From contig OY848917.1 of the NCBI GenBank assembly GCA_963693285.1, positions 5,714,118-5,778,117 of the forward strand: DNA of 64,000 nt. Direction: 5' to 3'. Positions 35,091 to 45,384 of the stretch are shown in pieces. How positions within the stretch are numbered: the stretch's first letter is position 1; each line of letters begins with the position of its first letter. The position numbers were made by a program, and so were the translations under genes. The DNA is from Xestospongia muta. Lineage: Eukaryota > Porifera > Demospongiae > Haplosclerida > Petrosiidae. The notes beneath the pieces are model-generated. The model was not told the origin of the DNA and searched no databases. It saw only the letters and a list, made by a program, of their open reading frames with translations.

Positions 35091-35755
35091 TACATCAGTA
35101 TAATTAATTATATATTAATAGTTGTTGCTAACTAATAGGAATGCTAGTATTAATTTATAACTAATAACGAGAAGAGTTGATCTCATGGGATTGATCAAAA
35201 AAGAGTTGATTATGTTGGAGTTGATTTAATGGGATTTGATCTCATAGGATGAACCCTACTAATTGTGTACAATATTAATATGTACAACAGTACTCAAAAG
35301 TTTTATTGCCTGACAAACAACAATGCACTGTAAGTCCTGATAAAGTTTAACATCTGGACTCTGAAAAAAGCCTTTAGTTTTATGCCTAATTACAAAAATT
35401 ATTAGGGTTGCAATCACCTCTTAAGCTAGGAAGTATTATTTACTTTATAGACGTGAAAACAACTGTCATCAACTATAGCAAGTTTTGTTAGGGAATTTTT
35501 ACACTTTAAGGTGTTATCAAACTTAATTTCTATTGGGAATTCCACAGTTTATTTAACTGAAATTCTATAAAAACAATGTATGTATAAAGTATGTATAAAT
35601 TTTACATACTGACAATAATGAAGGAGTAATGATAATATATTATTGTCTTATTCTTGTAACTTTAAAAAACAAAGTTGTGGTTACAATATAGCTTTGATGT
35701 GTCATGGCTCTTATGATGCATTCTAAGACTAGCAGTTTAAATTTTGAAACTTTTA
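35091..35755. other. No gene recognised
   Basis: AT-rich. A small set of near-repeats (GTTGATCTCATGGGATT, GTTGATTTAATGGGATT, TTGATCTCATAGGAT) lies at about 35,170-35,250. Confidence 0.4.
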
Positions 35756-35757
35756 TT

Positions 35758-36857
35758 CACTGTAGCTCTTTAACCTGAAGATACCACTATCTATGCTAAA
35801 AACTTCACTAGTTGTTGCTGTTGTATCAGCATTTCCATCTAATTGTTATATGGTTATATATAATGGTGATGGTGCTGTAATATCACTATACAAGATTATA
35901 CAGCTGATAACATCGATGTAGCACTTATACTAATTGGAATGCTGCATTTAATAAAGCCTTTCCCAATTTTATTTGAGAGAGTTACTGAAATGGAGTTTTG
36001 AGGCCTTATAAATATAAAAGTATCCACCATTCCACCTTGAACAAACTCTTGTAATTCTAATTTGAAAAAGAAGTTTGGTGACAAGTCATTGCTGTAGCAA
36101 CAGCTTCTGACAAGTTGATCATGACCCTCCATCATCTTTTGTTCATTAATATGATACAATTAGAACCAGAGTTAGTCCAAGGGTAGAAGACAAAACTTGT
36201 ACATCAAATATGTTCAACAATCAATGGTATTCTTGAATATATTCTTACTGCTTGTAAAAAACTAAAAGATACGTTATTATTACAGTGGATGCATGGCAGT
36301 ATATTTAAAGAAACTATACAGCAGTATATAAAGTGATTCATGACAAAATTATTTGTCATGAACACCTCAACCTTGCTATTGCTGCTAGAGATGTTATGTG
36401 CATAAATTTCGTATAGCTGATACTATGTACAATATATGTATTATTCCATTTATAGACAATAAACACAATGAACATTATCACTTTATAATGATCACAAAGA
36501 GGACTATTTTACAAGAGATGATATTTTACAGATGATATATCTTCAGGTTATCAACTTATGACTACTGTAATGGACACATAATTTAAGAACGTAGTTAATA
36601 TGTTTTGTGCTAAAATAGTTTTGATTAATTATGTTCAGCTTGGTGAATTGATTTAGTACAGGGGATTTGCTTTTTTGTTAATCATATCAACTGTTCAAAA
36701 ATGAGGTGAATTAGAAATCATATACCCAACCCTGACAATTTTCCAATGGTGGTTGATGTTACAATGTACTATAATAATAAAGATCCAAGTTAAACCAAAT
36801 ATTGTGTAAATGGACAAGTCGTTGAAACTGTTTATGTTTTCTTGTCTACAAAACAAT
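35758..36857 (+). pseudogene. HSPA12 pseudogene (exon-3 region, heavily decayed)
   Basis: Follows gene B exon 3 from the PEDN...AAIYAQNYTK region to the C-terminus. Recognisable steps are TIYAKNFT, YMVIYNGDGAVI-like phosphate-2 remains, NKAFPNFI, HSTLNKLL, TINGILEYILTACKKLK (~36,217-36,265), a LAIAAR-like remnant, and VNGQVVETVYVFLSTKQ at the end (~36,805-36,857). Frameshifts and stops occur throughout. No exon 1 or 2 is seen, so it may be an old partial duplicate. Confidence 0.75.
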
Positions 36858-37039
36858 AGATTTTTCACAAGAATATTATATTTTAATACATATGTGTAAT
36901 TGGCACTAACTGTTGATGAGACATTTTACAATTTGTTACTAAAATATCACAATAAAAATAATTTTACATTCAATGTATTAATTACAATAACTTGTCGGAA
37001 TGTAACTGATAACATTAGTCCAACATAAGAATTAGTCTT

Positions 37040-37465
37040 TTATGTTCGTTTGTATATAACATAGGAAAAGTAGCCACCTGCTCCTTCACTACAGTCCTGG
37101 TTAATGCGTATCCAGGTAGAGTCAGGAGGGTATATTAGGCGACTTTCCCCCTGAATAACATCGACTTCAGTGATTGGTGCATGAGACCAATCATGAGTGT
37201 AACAAAGGTATATATACTTCCCTTTAACACTTTTATTCAAGTCAGATGGAATCTTAATATAGCCTGGCTGGATTGGAAAATCATTTGAGTCGCCAGCAAA
37301 GACCTGAATGTTAGTGATAGGAGGTCCTTATATAGACTTTGAATAGCAAATGTATATATACTCTCCTCCCGATCCTTTGTTTAAGTCCTTTCTAATGACT
37401 GTGTAGCCGATTGGTGGAGGGGTAGATTGGCCATAGATAACATGTAGCCCAGTTATGGCTGACAT
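37040..37465 (-). pseudogene. MABP-type beta-prism protein interrupted by one in-frame stop
   Basis: From ATG 37,465 a single frame of 142 codons reads three related beta-prism repeats: P-I/T-G-Y-T-V-I-R-K-D-L-N-K-G-S-G-G, then PGYIKIPSDLNKSVKGKYIY, then STWIRINQDCSEGAGGYFSY. The hallmark is [D-L-N-K-G-x-G-G-x-Y-I-Y-x-C-Y], as in MABP domains, which bind membranes in ESCRT-I MVB12 and DENN proteins. A TAA at 37,330-37,328 splits it after 45 residues, between repeats, and the frame stays open on both sides. Either it is a very young pseudogene, a sequencing difference or readthrough; no splice sites around the stop would remove it. A CRE-like TGACGTCA lies upstream at 37,653-37,660. Confidence 0.6.
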
Positions 37466-37652
37466 TGTCTACCAGAGTAGTGGTCTGACTGAGTAGAGAG
37501 TAGAGAGTAGGTGTGGTGCTATGCAATTGGGGGTGTGTTATACACAGTCAAGCGTATAACCATGAATCACGAATGACATCATATGTGAATCAATACAGAC
37601 ACGTCATAACGATATTCCCACAATTTGGGCTGTTCGTAAATGTTTCAACATT

Positions 37653-37660
37653 TGACGTCA
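37653..37660. promoter_or_regulatory. CRE-like palindrome upstream of the MABP gene
   Basis: TGACGTCA, about 190 bp upstream of the minus-strand ATG at 37,465. This is only a match to the CREB/ATF consensus. Confidence 0.25.
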
Positions 37661-38185
37661 GACTGTGCACATACGGAAATGTATAACGAGATTCATTGCC
37701 ATCCAAAATTTTATTGGGGTTGCAAAAATTGACAACTGAAAATATTAATAATTGTTTTCTACACAAAAATTATTATTGCAACAATGTAATGAGTAAACAT
37801 AATAGGAACAAATAAAATTATGAATAAAACTATTTGTTACTTATACAATAAATATCATAATGAAACAAAGTATTAGACAAATCATGTTCAAATGTAGAAG
37901 TATCTGATGTGAATTTACAGGAGTCAGAACAAGCATGAACAACAGATAACTGGTGTATGAATATAAGAAGTTGGAAAAATGTACAAATTACCAGACAGTA
38001 ACAGAAGAGGAGAGTCAAATTCATTGAGCAGTGGTGTTCCATGAATCATTTTCTGAGAGTGTAGTTCTCTAACTATACATATATCTGTTCCAGTACTAAC
38101 AATTCTTACATGCCATCATTATCCCAATATTAACCTATGAACGATATGAATTTATAGTAAAAAGTCGTAATAAAACTTACTTGAG

Positions 38186-38412
38186 GTGATGTGATCTTTA
38201 CAAAGTCATCTACCATCATTCTTGTATGACAAATGATTGCTTTGTGAAGAAGAATCTGGGATTCAAACGATATGTTCTCAGGAAAATATTGTATTGCACA
38301 AGATGAGTCTCTCATCAGTACTTTACGTGTTGTAAGCATAGTGGTATAGCACATTAAAGTTTCGATATGAAGCAGGTTACAAGAAACTGTTCCATGAGGC
38401 AGCAAAATTAAA
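38186..38412 (-). CDS. Unrecognised candidate exon(s)
   Basis: The minus strand is open, ending at a good donor (CCTCAA|GTAAGT, near 38,185). The peptide is rich in C, H and M with no family I recognise: LPHGTVSCNLLHIETLMCYT, then SSCAIQYFPENISFESQILL, then HKAIICHTRMMVDDFVKITS. Composition is more protein-like than the neighbouring AT-rich DNA, and the donor supports an exon. No partner exon is evident; a second open stretch lies at 37,830-38,042. It may be part of a gene reduced by rearrangement. Confidence 0.3.
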
Positions 38413-38435
38413 AATACATTAACTAATTTATTCAA

Positions 38436-39110
38436 TTTAGTAAATTTACTTTATTTCCACTTGTATCATTAGAGTACAAAGACTATGGAATTATAACAAT
38501 CTGCCTATCAGCAGTGTGTAGTTGACACCCTCGCTAATTAATGAGCATCGTGGGGTTAACCATTTTGTCCATCTGTCTGTGTGTCTTACTGTCTGTCTTC
38601 CTTACAAAAAGACGATTTAATACATTAAGTCACTTCTACAAGTTATGAAAACAATAAAAACACTATCACATTAATGTGTATATATGCCAGATATCACCAG
38701 GTATTAAGTTTATTTGAGGGATCTCATTACTAATAAGATTCGTTTATATTTTACACATCATGAGAGGATATTTTGTATCAATACATGGTAAAGTTATGTA
38801 TGGCTATGATAAATAGTGTCAGTTAACAGAAATTAGTTGCTAAGCGGCTTCTTATCCTGACCTTTATTTGTGGCTAACTATATCATCTATCAATTGAAAA
38901 GAATATTCAACATGACAACTTCTATAACCATAGATTTAAAGACCTGAAAACTTAAAAGTGTTTGTGAGTTTCTCTTGCACTGCTAAGCAAACTATTATTA
39001 TGGTCTTGTTCCCTATTTATCATGTCATAGCAGTGGGACTAAAAATTTCTACATGTAATTATTGATTCAATAACAGTAAAATTGAAGGATTCCTCAGAAT
39101 AGAATAGGTA
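38436..39110. other. Intergenic, nothing recognised
   Basis: AT-rich sequence without an open frame or repeat of note. Confidence 0.4.
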
Positions 39111-39149
39111 GTTGCTTCATTGAAAAAATATGTTGTCTTGATGTAGTAC

Positions 39150-39390
39150 TGAATGCCACCTCTTCCAATTCGATCATAGATCAGTCTTGTTAACTCAGCC
39201 TGTCAAGTGGCTTTATAGTTAAATTTGATTTACTTTGAAATCCTGATAAACCATTATTTGTAGCATTTTTGTATTCCCAAGTTTTACCAGATGGAATGTT
39301 AATAATTCCAATTCTTCCATCAACCTCTATTTGTGCAATTATCTCCTTTTCCTCCAACCACCATACATTGCTGACAGGGCTTGTACGTTT
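39150..39390 (-). pseudogene. HSPA12 pseudogene fragment related to gene C
   Basis: The minus strand reads EEKEIIAQIEVDGRIGIINI, then PSGKTWEYKNATNN, then LSGFQSKSNLTIKPLDRLS, then a stop. This follows gene C exon 3 (DITAQMEVDGGIEVISIPSG, NAWGGTQVN, FLSTSDLTVKASR). The glycine loop of phosphate-2 is lost (WWLEEKEII in place of VVDVGGGTVDI). It is therefore a decayed copy of the C lineage rather than of A/B. Confidence 0.75.
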
Positions 39391-39599
39391 TTTAACTTGG
39401 GAAAATTGCCTTATTACTTATAGCTATAAGTGCAGGTTCTATTCTTTAAGTAGCAGAAGACTGACTTATAGAACTGAAATCACAGCTATTTATGTATGAG
39501 TTGATTAAGTTCTACAACTTTCTAAGACACAGAGTTCTACAAAGATTACAAATCAACAACTATTGTCACTAGACAGAGTACATACAGAGTTTATGAATA

Positions 39600-40000
39600 A
39601 ACACAGCTTGTGACATTACTCCCCTTTTCTGAAAAAAAATTTGCAAACTTCTCATACAATTATGGGAAGTAGATTACAAGACAATTATTTGTACTGGTTG
39701 ACAGTTAGTTCACACAACTCAGATAGACTGTTCATACATTTTCTGAACTTCTGATCAATTCAGATTGAATCTTGTAGTTTTTGGAGACCATTGATCATCT
39801 TATGATATCGACTGTTTACAAACTTACACTTGTCAATTTATGAAAATGGTTGATGGTAAATCTGTAATGTAAATTGTTTGTCATAGAGATAGAGCATGAA
39901 TGTTCTGATTTCCCAGATTACTGCTAAACATTCCTTTTCTAATGTTGAGTAATTATGTTCACTGTCTATTAGATTTTACTAGCAAAACTGATGGAAAAAT
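39600..40000 (-). pseudogene. Ty3/gypsy RNase H fragment
   Basis: On the minus strand 39,835-39,995 reads SISFASK, then after a frameshift DSEHNYSTLEKECLAVIWEI, RTFMLYLYDKQFTLQIYHQPF. This is the classical RNase H region after gypsy RT. The DHQPL box reads YHQPF. The 39,600-39,830 part is presumably the continuation but is not clear. It ends exactly where the rearranged beta-helix segment begins (40,001). Confidence 0.7.
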
Positions 40001-41753
40001 ATATCACTGTGGTCTTAGAAGTGCTTTTTATTTGGAAAGTTATTTCAACATTACTGTAATAATCTGGTTTACCTAAAGATGAATTCATATAGTGTGAGTT
40101 GATCAATAAAATGTGTTTTTTATAATTCGTTGTTTTATAACATATCATTACATTTTTATTTTTTAGATTTACTTGTTGCTTATGATTGCAATTTCTATGT
40201 CTAGCTTACTTTATCATAGTAAAGTCATTTGGTATGTCAAGTCCTATAATGAGCAGAAATGTCCAAACAATTCAACATGTCATACTCTTTCTTTCTACTC
40301 TCGAAATACAACATTGTTTTTTATATCCAACACCACTTTTGTATTTATGGAAGGTGAGCATAAACTTGAAAAAAGTATAGTTATTACTGAAGTTAGTAAA
40401 ATTGTGTTCAAAAGCATAGTTGAGTATAATTATAAAGATAAAGATAGCAGTGTCATTAGTCCGACTATCAAATGCAGTAATGCCAATGTTGGTCTACAAT
40501 TTATTAACTCTTCTTATGTTAGTCTGGAAGCTCTAACAATTAACGGCTGTAGTTTTAGTAGAGCTGGTATATCGTTTCACAATGGCTCAACTATTAATAT
40601 ATACCAAACTACAGTACAGAATACATTTGGAACAGGAATGCTTATAGACAATTCAGTATTTGTCACCATATCAAAGTGTTATTTTAATAACAACAGTCTT
40701 GGTTTGAAACACTGTTCTATTGAGAAGTCTCAATTATGGCACAGTGTTACTATTACATCTAACAGTTTAGAGGAGGTATATTATATTATCAGTGACTCTG
40801 TCTTTGTTGGTAATTTACCTGCATTAGGTGGAGGTTTATATATTTATACTACTAACATTATGTACAGTGAAGTGACAATTAAGGATGCCATTTCTCAAAT
40901 GTAGTTGGTTGTCTTGATAGTGGAGCTAATGTTACTATTGTTAACAATAGTGGTAATTCTAATATCACTATACTGGACTCAAGCTTTTTTAAAAATCAAG
41001 TAATTCATACTGTTCATGGTAAAAAAATTTTAGGTGGTGGATTGAAAGTAAATCTTCTTCAAATTGCCAATGCAAGCCAAGTCTCAACAAGAAGCAGTCA
41101 TATTAGTAATATTATTATACATAAGTCCATATTCTCATTCAACTATGCTAAATTTGATGCTGCTGGTGTTGGTGTTGAAGTAGATGCTAGTGCCATAAGG
41201 ATTTTATATGGATTTGTGTGTACAATGTATTATGTCTCTATGTTTTGGCAATGTAATCCTTACATACACTTTCATTGTTTAGAATGTTTTAATTACTTGC
41301 ATACTATATGAGATTGACAGTTGATGTAGCTAATGGTAATAATGATTTTGTTTTTGATCTTAGACTAAACAAGACACTAGGAATATATAGCTGTTACAAT
41401 GTATTTTGTATAGGGATGCATGCAACCATATAATGAATACAAATGTTAACGTGAAGACAATATAATTGTATGCACTTTGGCTATCTTACCAGCATAACCA
41501 TAACATATTGGTTAAATCAACCATATAGTATATTAATGTCACACTGTTGAATATACAACATGTTGATTTGAACATAACAATTATAACTATATGCTAGTCA
41601 ATTATATCTGTTTGTGTGTCTTTCAAGCATTGATATAAACAAGATCACACATTGAAATGTCATATATTAGCTAATAACACATATAAGAGTATGAAGAATA
41701 AGTTTCTATAAAGATCAGGATTGCCATATATGGTATTAAACCTGCAATTGGTG
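40001..41753 (+). repeat. Circularly permuted copy of the beta-helix gene 5' region
   Basis: Order in the normal locus (gene direction): far 5' flank, near 5' flank, exon 1, exon 2. Here the order is near flank (40,001-40,078), gene (40,079-41,193), far flank (41,194-41,753). The far flank ends at ...GCAATTGGTG (41,753) and the near flank starts at ATATCACTG (40,001). In copies 2 and 3 these two sequences are directly adjacent. So the ends of the insert are neighbours in the source, and the internal joint at ~41,193 is the new junction. That is the layout left by integration of an excised circle. Confidence 0.75.
40079..41193 (+). pseudogene. Beta-helix protein copy 4, 5' fragment with frameshift
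   Basis: Exon 1 at 40,079-40,093 (MNSYS, GTGAGT donor) and exon 2 from 40,167 after TTTTTTAG. It is highly similar to copy 3. The frame is open to 40,904, where loss of one A in ATTAAAGG (near 40,879) shifts it. Homology continues through the LGGGLKVNLLQIANASQVST region to ~41,193, then stops within the VDAS codons. Only about one quarter of the protein is represented, with no membrane domain. It lies on the opposite strand to copies 1-3. Confidence 0.85.
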
Positions 41754-42107
41754 GGGAATTTTCATAGTTGAAGACTAAGAACGAAAGACTTGGAGGAGCA
41801 TTAGAACTCTCACTTGCATGATCTATACTAGGACAGGATCAACCCAGAGCTGCCTGGGAAATCTACCAGAACCTGGGCGATGATTCTTAACAATACTATG
41901 GAGTCTTAGAATGACCATTTTTCTTCGTGGTCATCTAGCAGTGTCAAATATTACACACAACATGGGTAGCAAGAGCTGACTGTTGAGAGCTACCATCACC
42001 CATTTCTAATCATATCATTATTCTTTCATTAATACAAGTACACACACATTTTTTTTATTTTAAGTAAATCTAACATGAAACCTGAAATCACTGCTTTATT
42101 ACAATGG
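41754..42107. other. No gene recognised
   Basis: Sequence unique within the window between the permuted insert and an HSPA12 scrap. Confidence 0.35.
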
Positions 42108-42210
42108 CTACCAAGACCACCAAAGATCAACTCAGAAATATTACTGCTAACTTTGAAGCTGAAGTAGCTGCTTCATATCCTCAAAAAAGTTCACAGATAT
42201 TGGAGAGAGT
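42108..42210 (+). pseudogene. Short HSPA12 fragment (start of exon 3)
   Basis: The plus strand reads LPRPPKINSEILL, then after a frameshift FEAEVAASYPQKS. This corresponds to gene B LPRPPEDNPEKLTLALEPEV and AAIYAQNYTK. About 100 bp only, of the A/B lineage, on the opposite strand to the nearby gene C. Confidence 0.65.
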
Positions 42211-42296
42211 AGTACTGTATCGATGAGAAGTCAAAAGGTGCTGCAGAAACATATATTTTTTAAAATAATAACATTTTATAAATACATTTGTTTATT

Positions 42297-42349
42297 GTGA
42301 ATATTAATATCATCTTTCATCATCTGTGAATATTAATATCATCTTTCAG
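42297..42349. repeat. Tandem duplication of a ~29-bp unit
   Basis: GTGAATATTAATATCATCTT recurs at 42,297 and 42,326, the first unit being 29 bp and the second 24 bp before diverging. No coding context. Confidence 0.7.
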
Positions 42350-42998
42350 TCTATCAGACTGGAAATACCAGTTAATAGATAACCATCGATAATAAATACA
42401 GACTACCCATGATAACAAATTTACTATATTACATACTCCTAGACAATGATAAGTGGTGTCATTTAGTATAACATTCACCATGGTTACCGCATGTATATCT
42501 ATGATCAATGTTATTGCTTTTACAGCAAATAGTTACTTAATTAGGCTACTAAGCATACCCTTCCGAAAGGGTGAACATAGTCTAATCAATAAGCTGTAAT
42601 CATTCAATGGGCTTGTAGAAATTACTGGTGCTATAATAATTTGAAGGACTGTACTCACCATGGTAACATGCCATCGTTTGATTTTATTACTATATAACAA
42701 GGACTCATTCGCTGACCAAAGATTTGTCCAGTGTTCAGATTCTGTCTTTTCAAGGAACAAGCTATGAATTTCATCCAGGTAAGACCTGATAATCTTTCAT
42801 ATATATACAATATTATATTAATATAAACCTGGTGCATGGACAATTGCATTTAATTTACTAATTCAACATTGCAAGTTCAAAAGTGTCTAGAATATCCAAA
42901 AATGTAATACCACAGTAAATAACTATAAAATATATAATAACACACATTCCTTCTTCAAAAAGGTTAAAGAAATCAAAAAAGAATCAGTAGAATTGTTG
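42350..42998. other. 3' side of HSPA12 gene C, nothing else recognised
   Basis: Contains the 3' untranslated region of gene C (minus strand). The open frames on the minus strand around 42,530-42,850 have no family signal. Confidence 0.4.
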
Positions 42999-45384
42999 TT
43001 ACATAACCTCAGATTGTGATGACAAAAAATCACATACAGTTTGAACTTCATTGCCAGTAAAGATATTCCTACCTTTAGCTTTAATTTCAGTACCTGAAAA
43101 GTCCATTGTGACTTCTACTGTACGTTTATCGTTAGGAACAGCGTCTTCATGTGGCACATCAATCACCAGCTCACCAATTTTGCTAACATTTTTATGACCA
43201 TGCTTATCAATAACATATTGTATCCCGGTATATGGAGTGGTAAAGATGTTTACTTTAACTTGTGTTTTCTGTTCATTTGCTGGCGAAAGTTGGCCAGATG
43301 TGAATACTTCATCACTTCTGGCAAGTTCTCCCTTTTGAAGGAATACTTTAAATACATTTTTACATCTTATGCTTCCATTATCTCCTCTTTGAATTTTATA
43401 ATGTGGATCGTGCTTTCCTTCCTTAAAAGTAGGAGAAATCCCAATACCATATGTTGCATCAGCTCTTCTTGCTTTTATTAAAGAAGGATTCTGCCTCCAC
43501 ATGACTGCACCAGTTGCAATGGCGAGGCTTGGTGCTGTTGGGACCTTCAGATCAAAGGCATTCAGAGGAAAGCCTTCAATCAGAGCTGCCTTCAATTTCT
43601 CATGAACATATTTGCTTCCTCCAAATCCACCAACAAGATAGATCACATCTACTCTACATTCAATTGCTTTCAAAGCATCTACAGTGCAGTCAATTATGCC
43701 AGCGATTGACTTACTGAAAAGTCTCTCTTCAACTGTTTGTCCTTCGATATACAGTGAGTCGTCATCAAAATCTACTCCAGGAATTAATGTCGTTTCTTTC
43801 TCAAATAAAGTGGGAGTATAAAATTGCAAAAACTCCTTAGGCAATGGGATAGATATTTCCTTCAATGCATCCTGTTGTCTTGATTTAGTACCAAATGCTA
43901 CCTTTTCCATCTCAAACTCAGAATAGATCAGTTTGGTTAATATGGCATGTCGGCTGGCTTTTACAGTTAAATCAGACGTACTTAAAAATCTTGAAAAATC
44001 CTGATCGTGAACTATTGATTGCAGCATCTGTGAAAACTGTTCGTTAACTTGTGTGCCTCCCCAAGCATTACCAGATGGAATGCTAATAACTTCAATCCCT
44101 CCATCAACCTCCATTTGTGCAGTTATATCTACTGTTCCTCCACCAACATCAACCACCATATACCGCTGACAAGGAGTTTCTGGCCTGCCTTGATTTTTTA
44201 ACTCCTGTTTTGTTATTTCTTGACTATAAATTGCTGCTGCTTCTGGCTCAAGTGCTAAATAAAGATTTGCAGCATTTACTTCATTGGGAAGATTCAATGT
44301 ACTTTCACCAACAGTGGTTAATGATGTGATTCCTTCTTCTCCAGATAATATACCACTCTGAGAAATAAAGGAATATTGTTCAAACCTTCCATTTTCAAAG
44401 ATATTGTTATGTTATAATACTAATAAGAATGTATGTGTTTGTTTCATGAACATCCTGTACATCATTATAACATTGTAATCTGATCTACCCTTAGTAGGAG
44501 GGGAAACCATAACTGTTATCATAGTTATAATAGCTGGGACTCTCCCAACATTGTTTCAGACCATGTAATATTTCCTATGACAACATGGCTTTTGGTGCCA
44601 TCATGATTATAACCTATAAAGCTTGTTTAGCGTAACATACGTAGGGACAACCATGACTACATGACTACATGACTACATGTGTAATTGTTTTGTTATCTAA
44701 TAAGGTAGGAAGGAAGTCTCACCAAATAAGCAGCTTCTCTCATCATTCTCTTCCCTCGTGCATCCCATATAGCAGGTACAGTGATGACCCAGTCAAAATC
44801 AGTGGTCTTGAGTGGTTTCCATGTACGAGAAAGATGGTCAATTAGCCGGTGTCCAAGTTCCTTTATGATGAAAGCAATCACCTCTACAAGATAGAATTGT
44901 AATCCATCAATTGATTCAACTACAGTTTCCCGATTTAGAACCTAAAACAAACAACATTATCACAGTTGTAGTAACTGTTTATTTGTACCTTTTCTTTCTT
45001 TAACAACATTTTGATTCGTTCAAAGTATATATAATTCAATTTATCCTTATTTCTTAGCCGAAAGTAAGTATTCTGAGCATTACTTCCAATGTTGCAAACT
45101 CTTAGAGTATCAGGTTTTTCTTTGAATAGTAAAATACTATTGGAAACTCTACGTTCCACTCCTTTATCAAGCGCTAGCGTGTTTACATCTTTGTAGTGAA
45201 GAGTTGTATAAGCTAGTGAAACATACGTCGTTCCGAAGTCAATGGCTGCTATGTTACCCTTTGTAGGACAGTCATCAGTGTGCGGGCGAGGTATTCTTGT
45301 CGCTCTACTAAGAGGTTCGAGTGCTTGTCTGACTACATATAGGTCTGTATCGGAGAATCTCTTATACACATCTTTAGACGCCAT
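42999..45384 (-). CDS. HSPA12-like Hsp70-family protein, gene C (intact)
   Basis: Exons 45384-44989, 44941-44723 and 44357-42999, all phase 0, give 657 residues, close to the usual ~675. Intron 1 is only 47 bp (GTACAA...TTTTAG). Signatures are phosphate-1 IAAIDFGTTY (residues 45-54), WVITVPAIW in exon 2, phosphate-2 VVDVGGGTVD (273-282), GNAWGG (~302) and LVGGFGG (446-452). All loops are intact, so it should fold as a nucleotide-binding Hsp70-like protein. It lacks the canonical substrate-binding domain of Hsp70; HSPA12 tails are different. It is a separate lineage from genes A/B (EVDGGIEVISIPSGNAW versus DKVSVVLTPIGNAW) with one pseudogene fragment at 39.2 kb. The protein ends SSQSEVM. Confidence 0.9.
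44651..44678. repeat. Short tandem repeat (ATGACTAC)n
   Basis: Three to four copies of CATGACTA in intron 2 of gene C (44,358-44,722). Confidence 0.6.
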
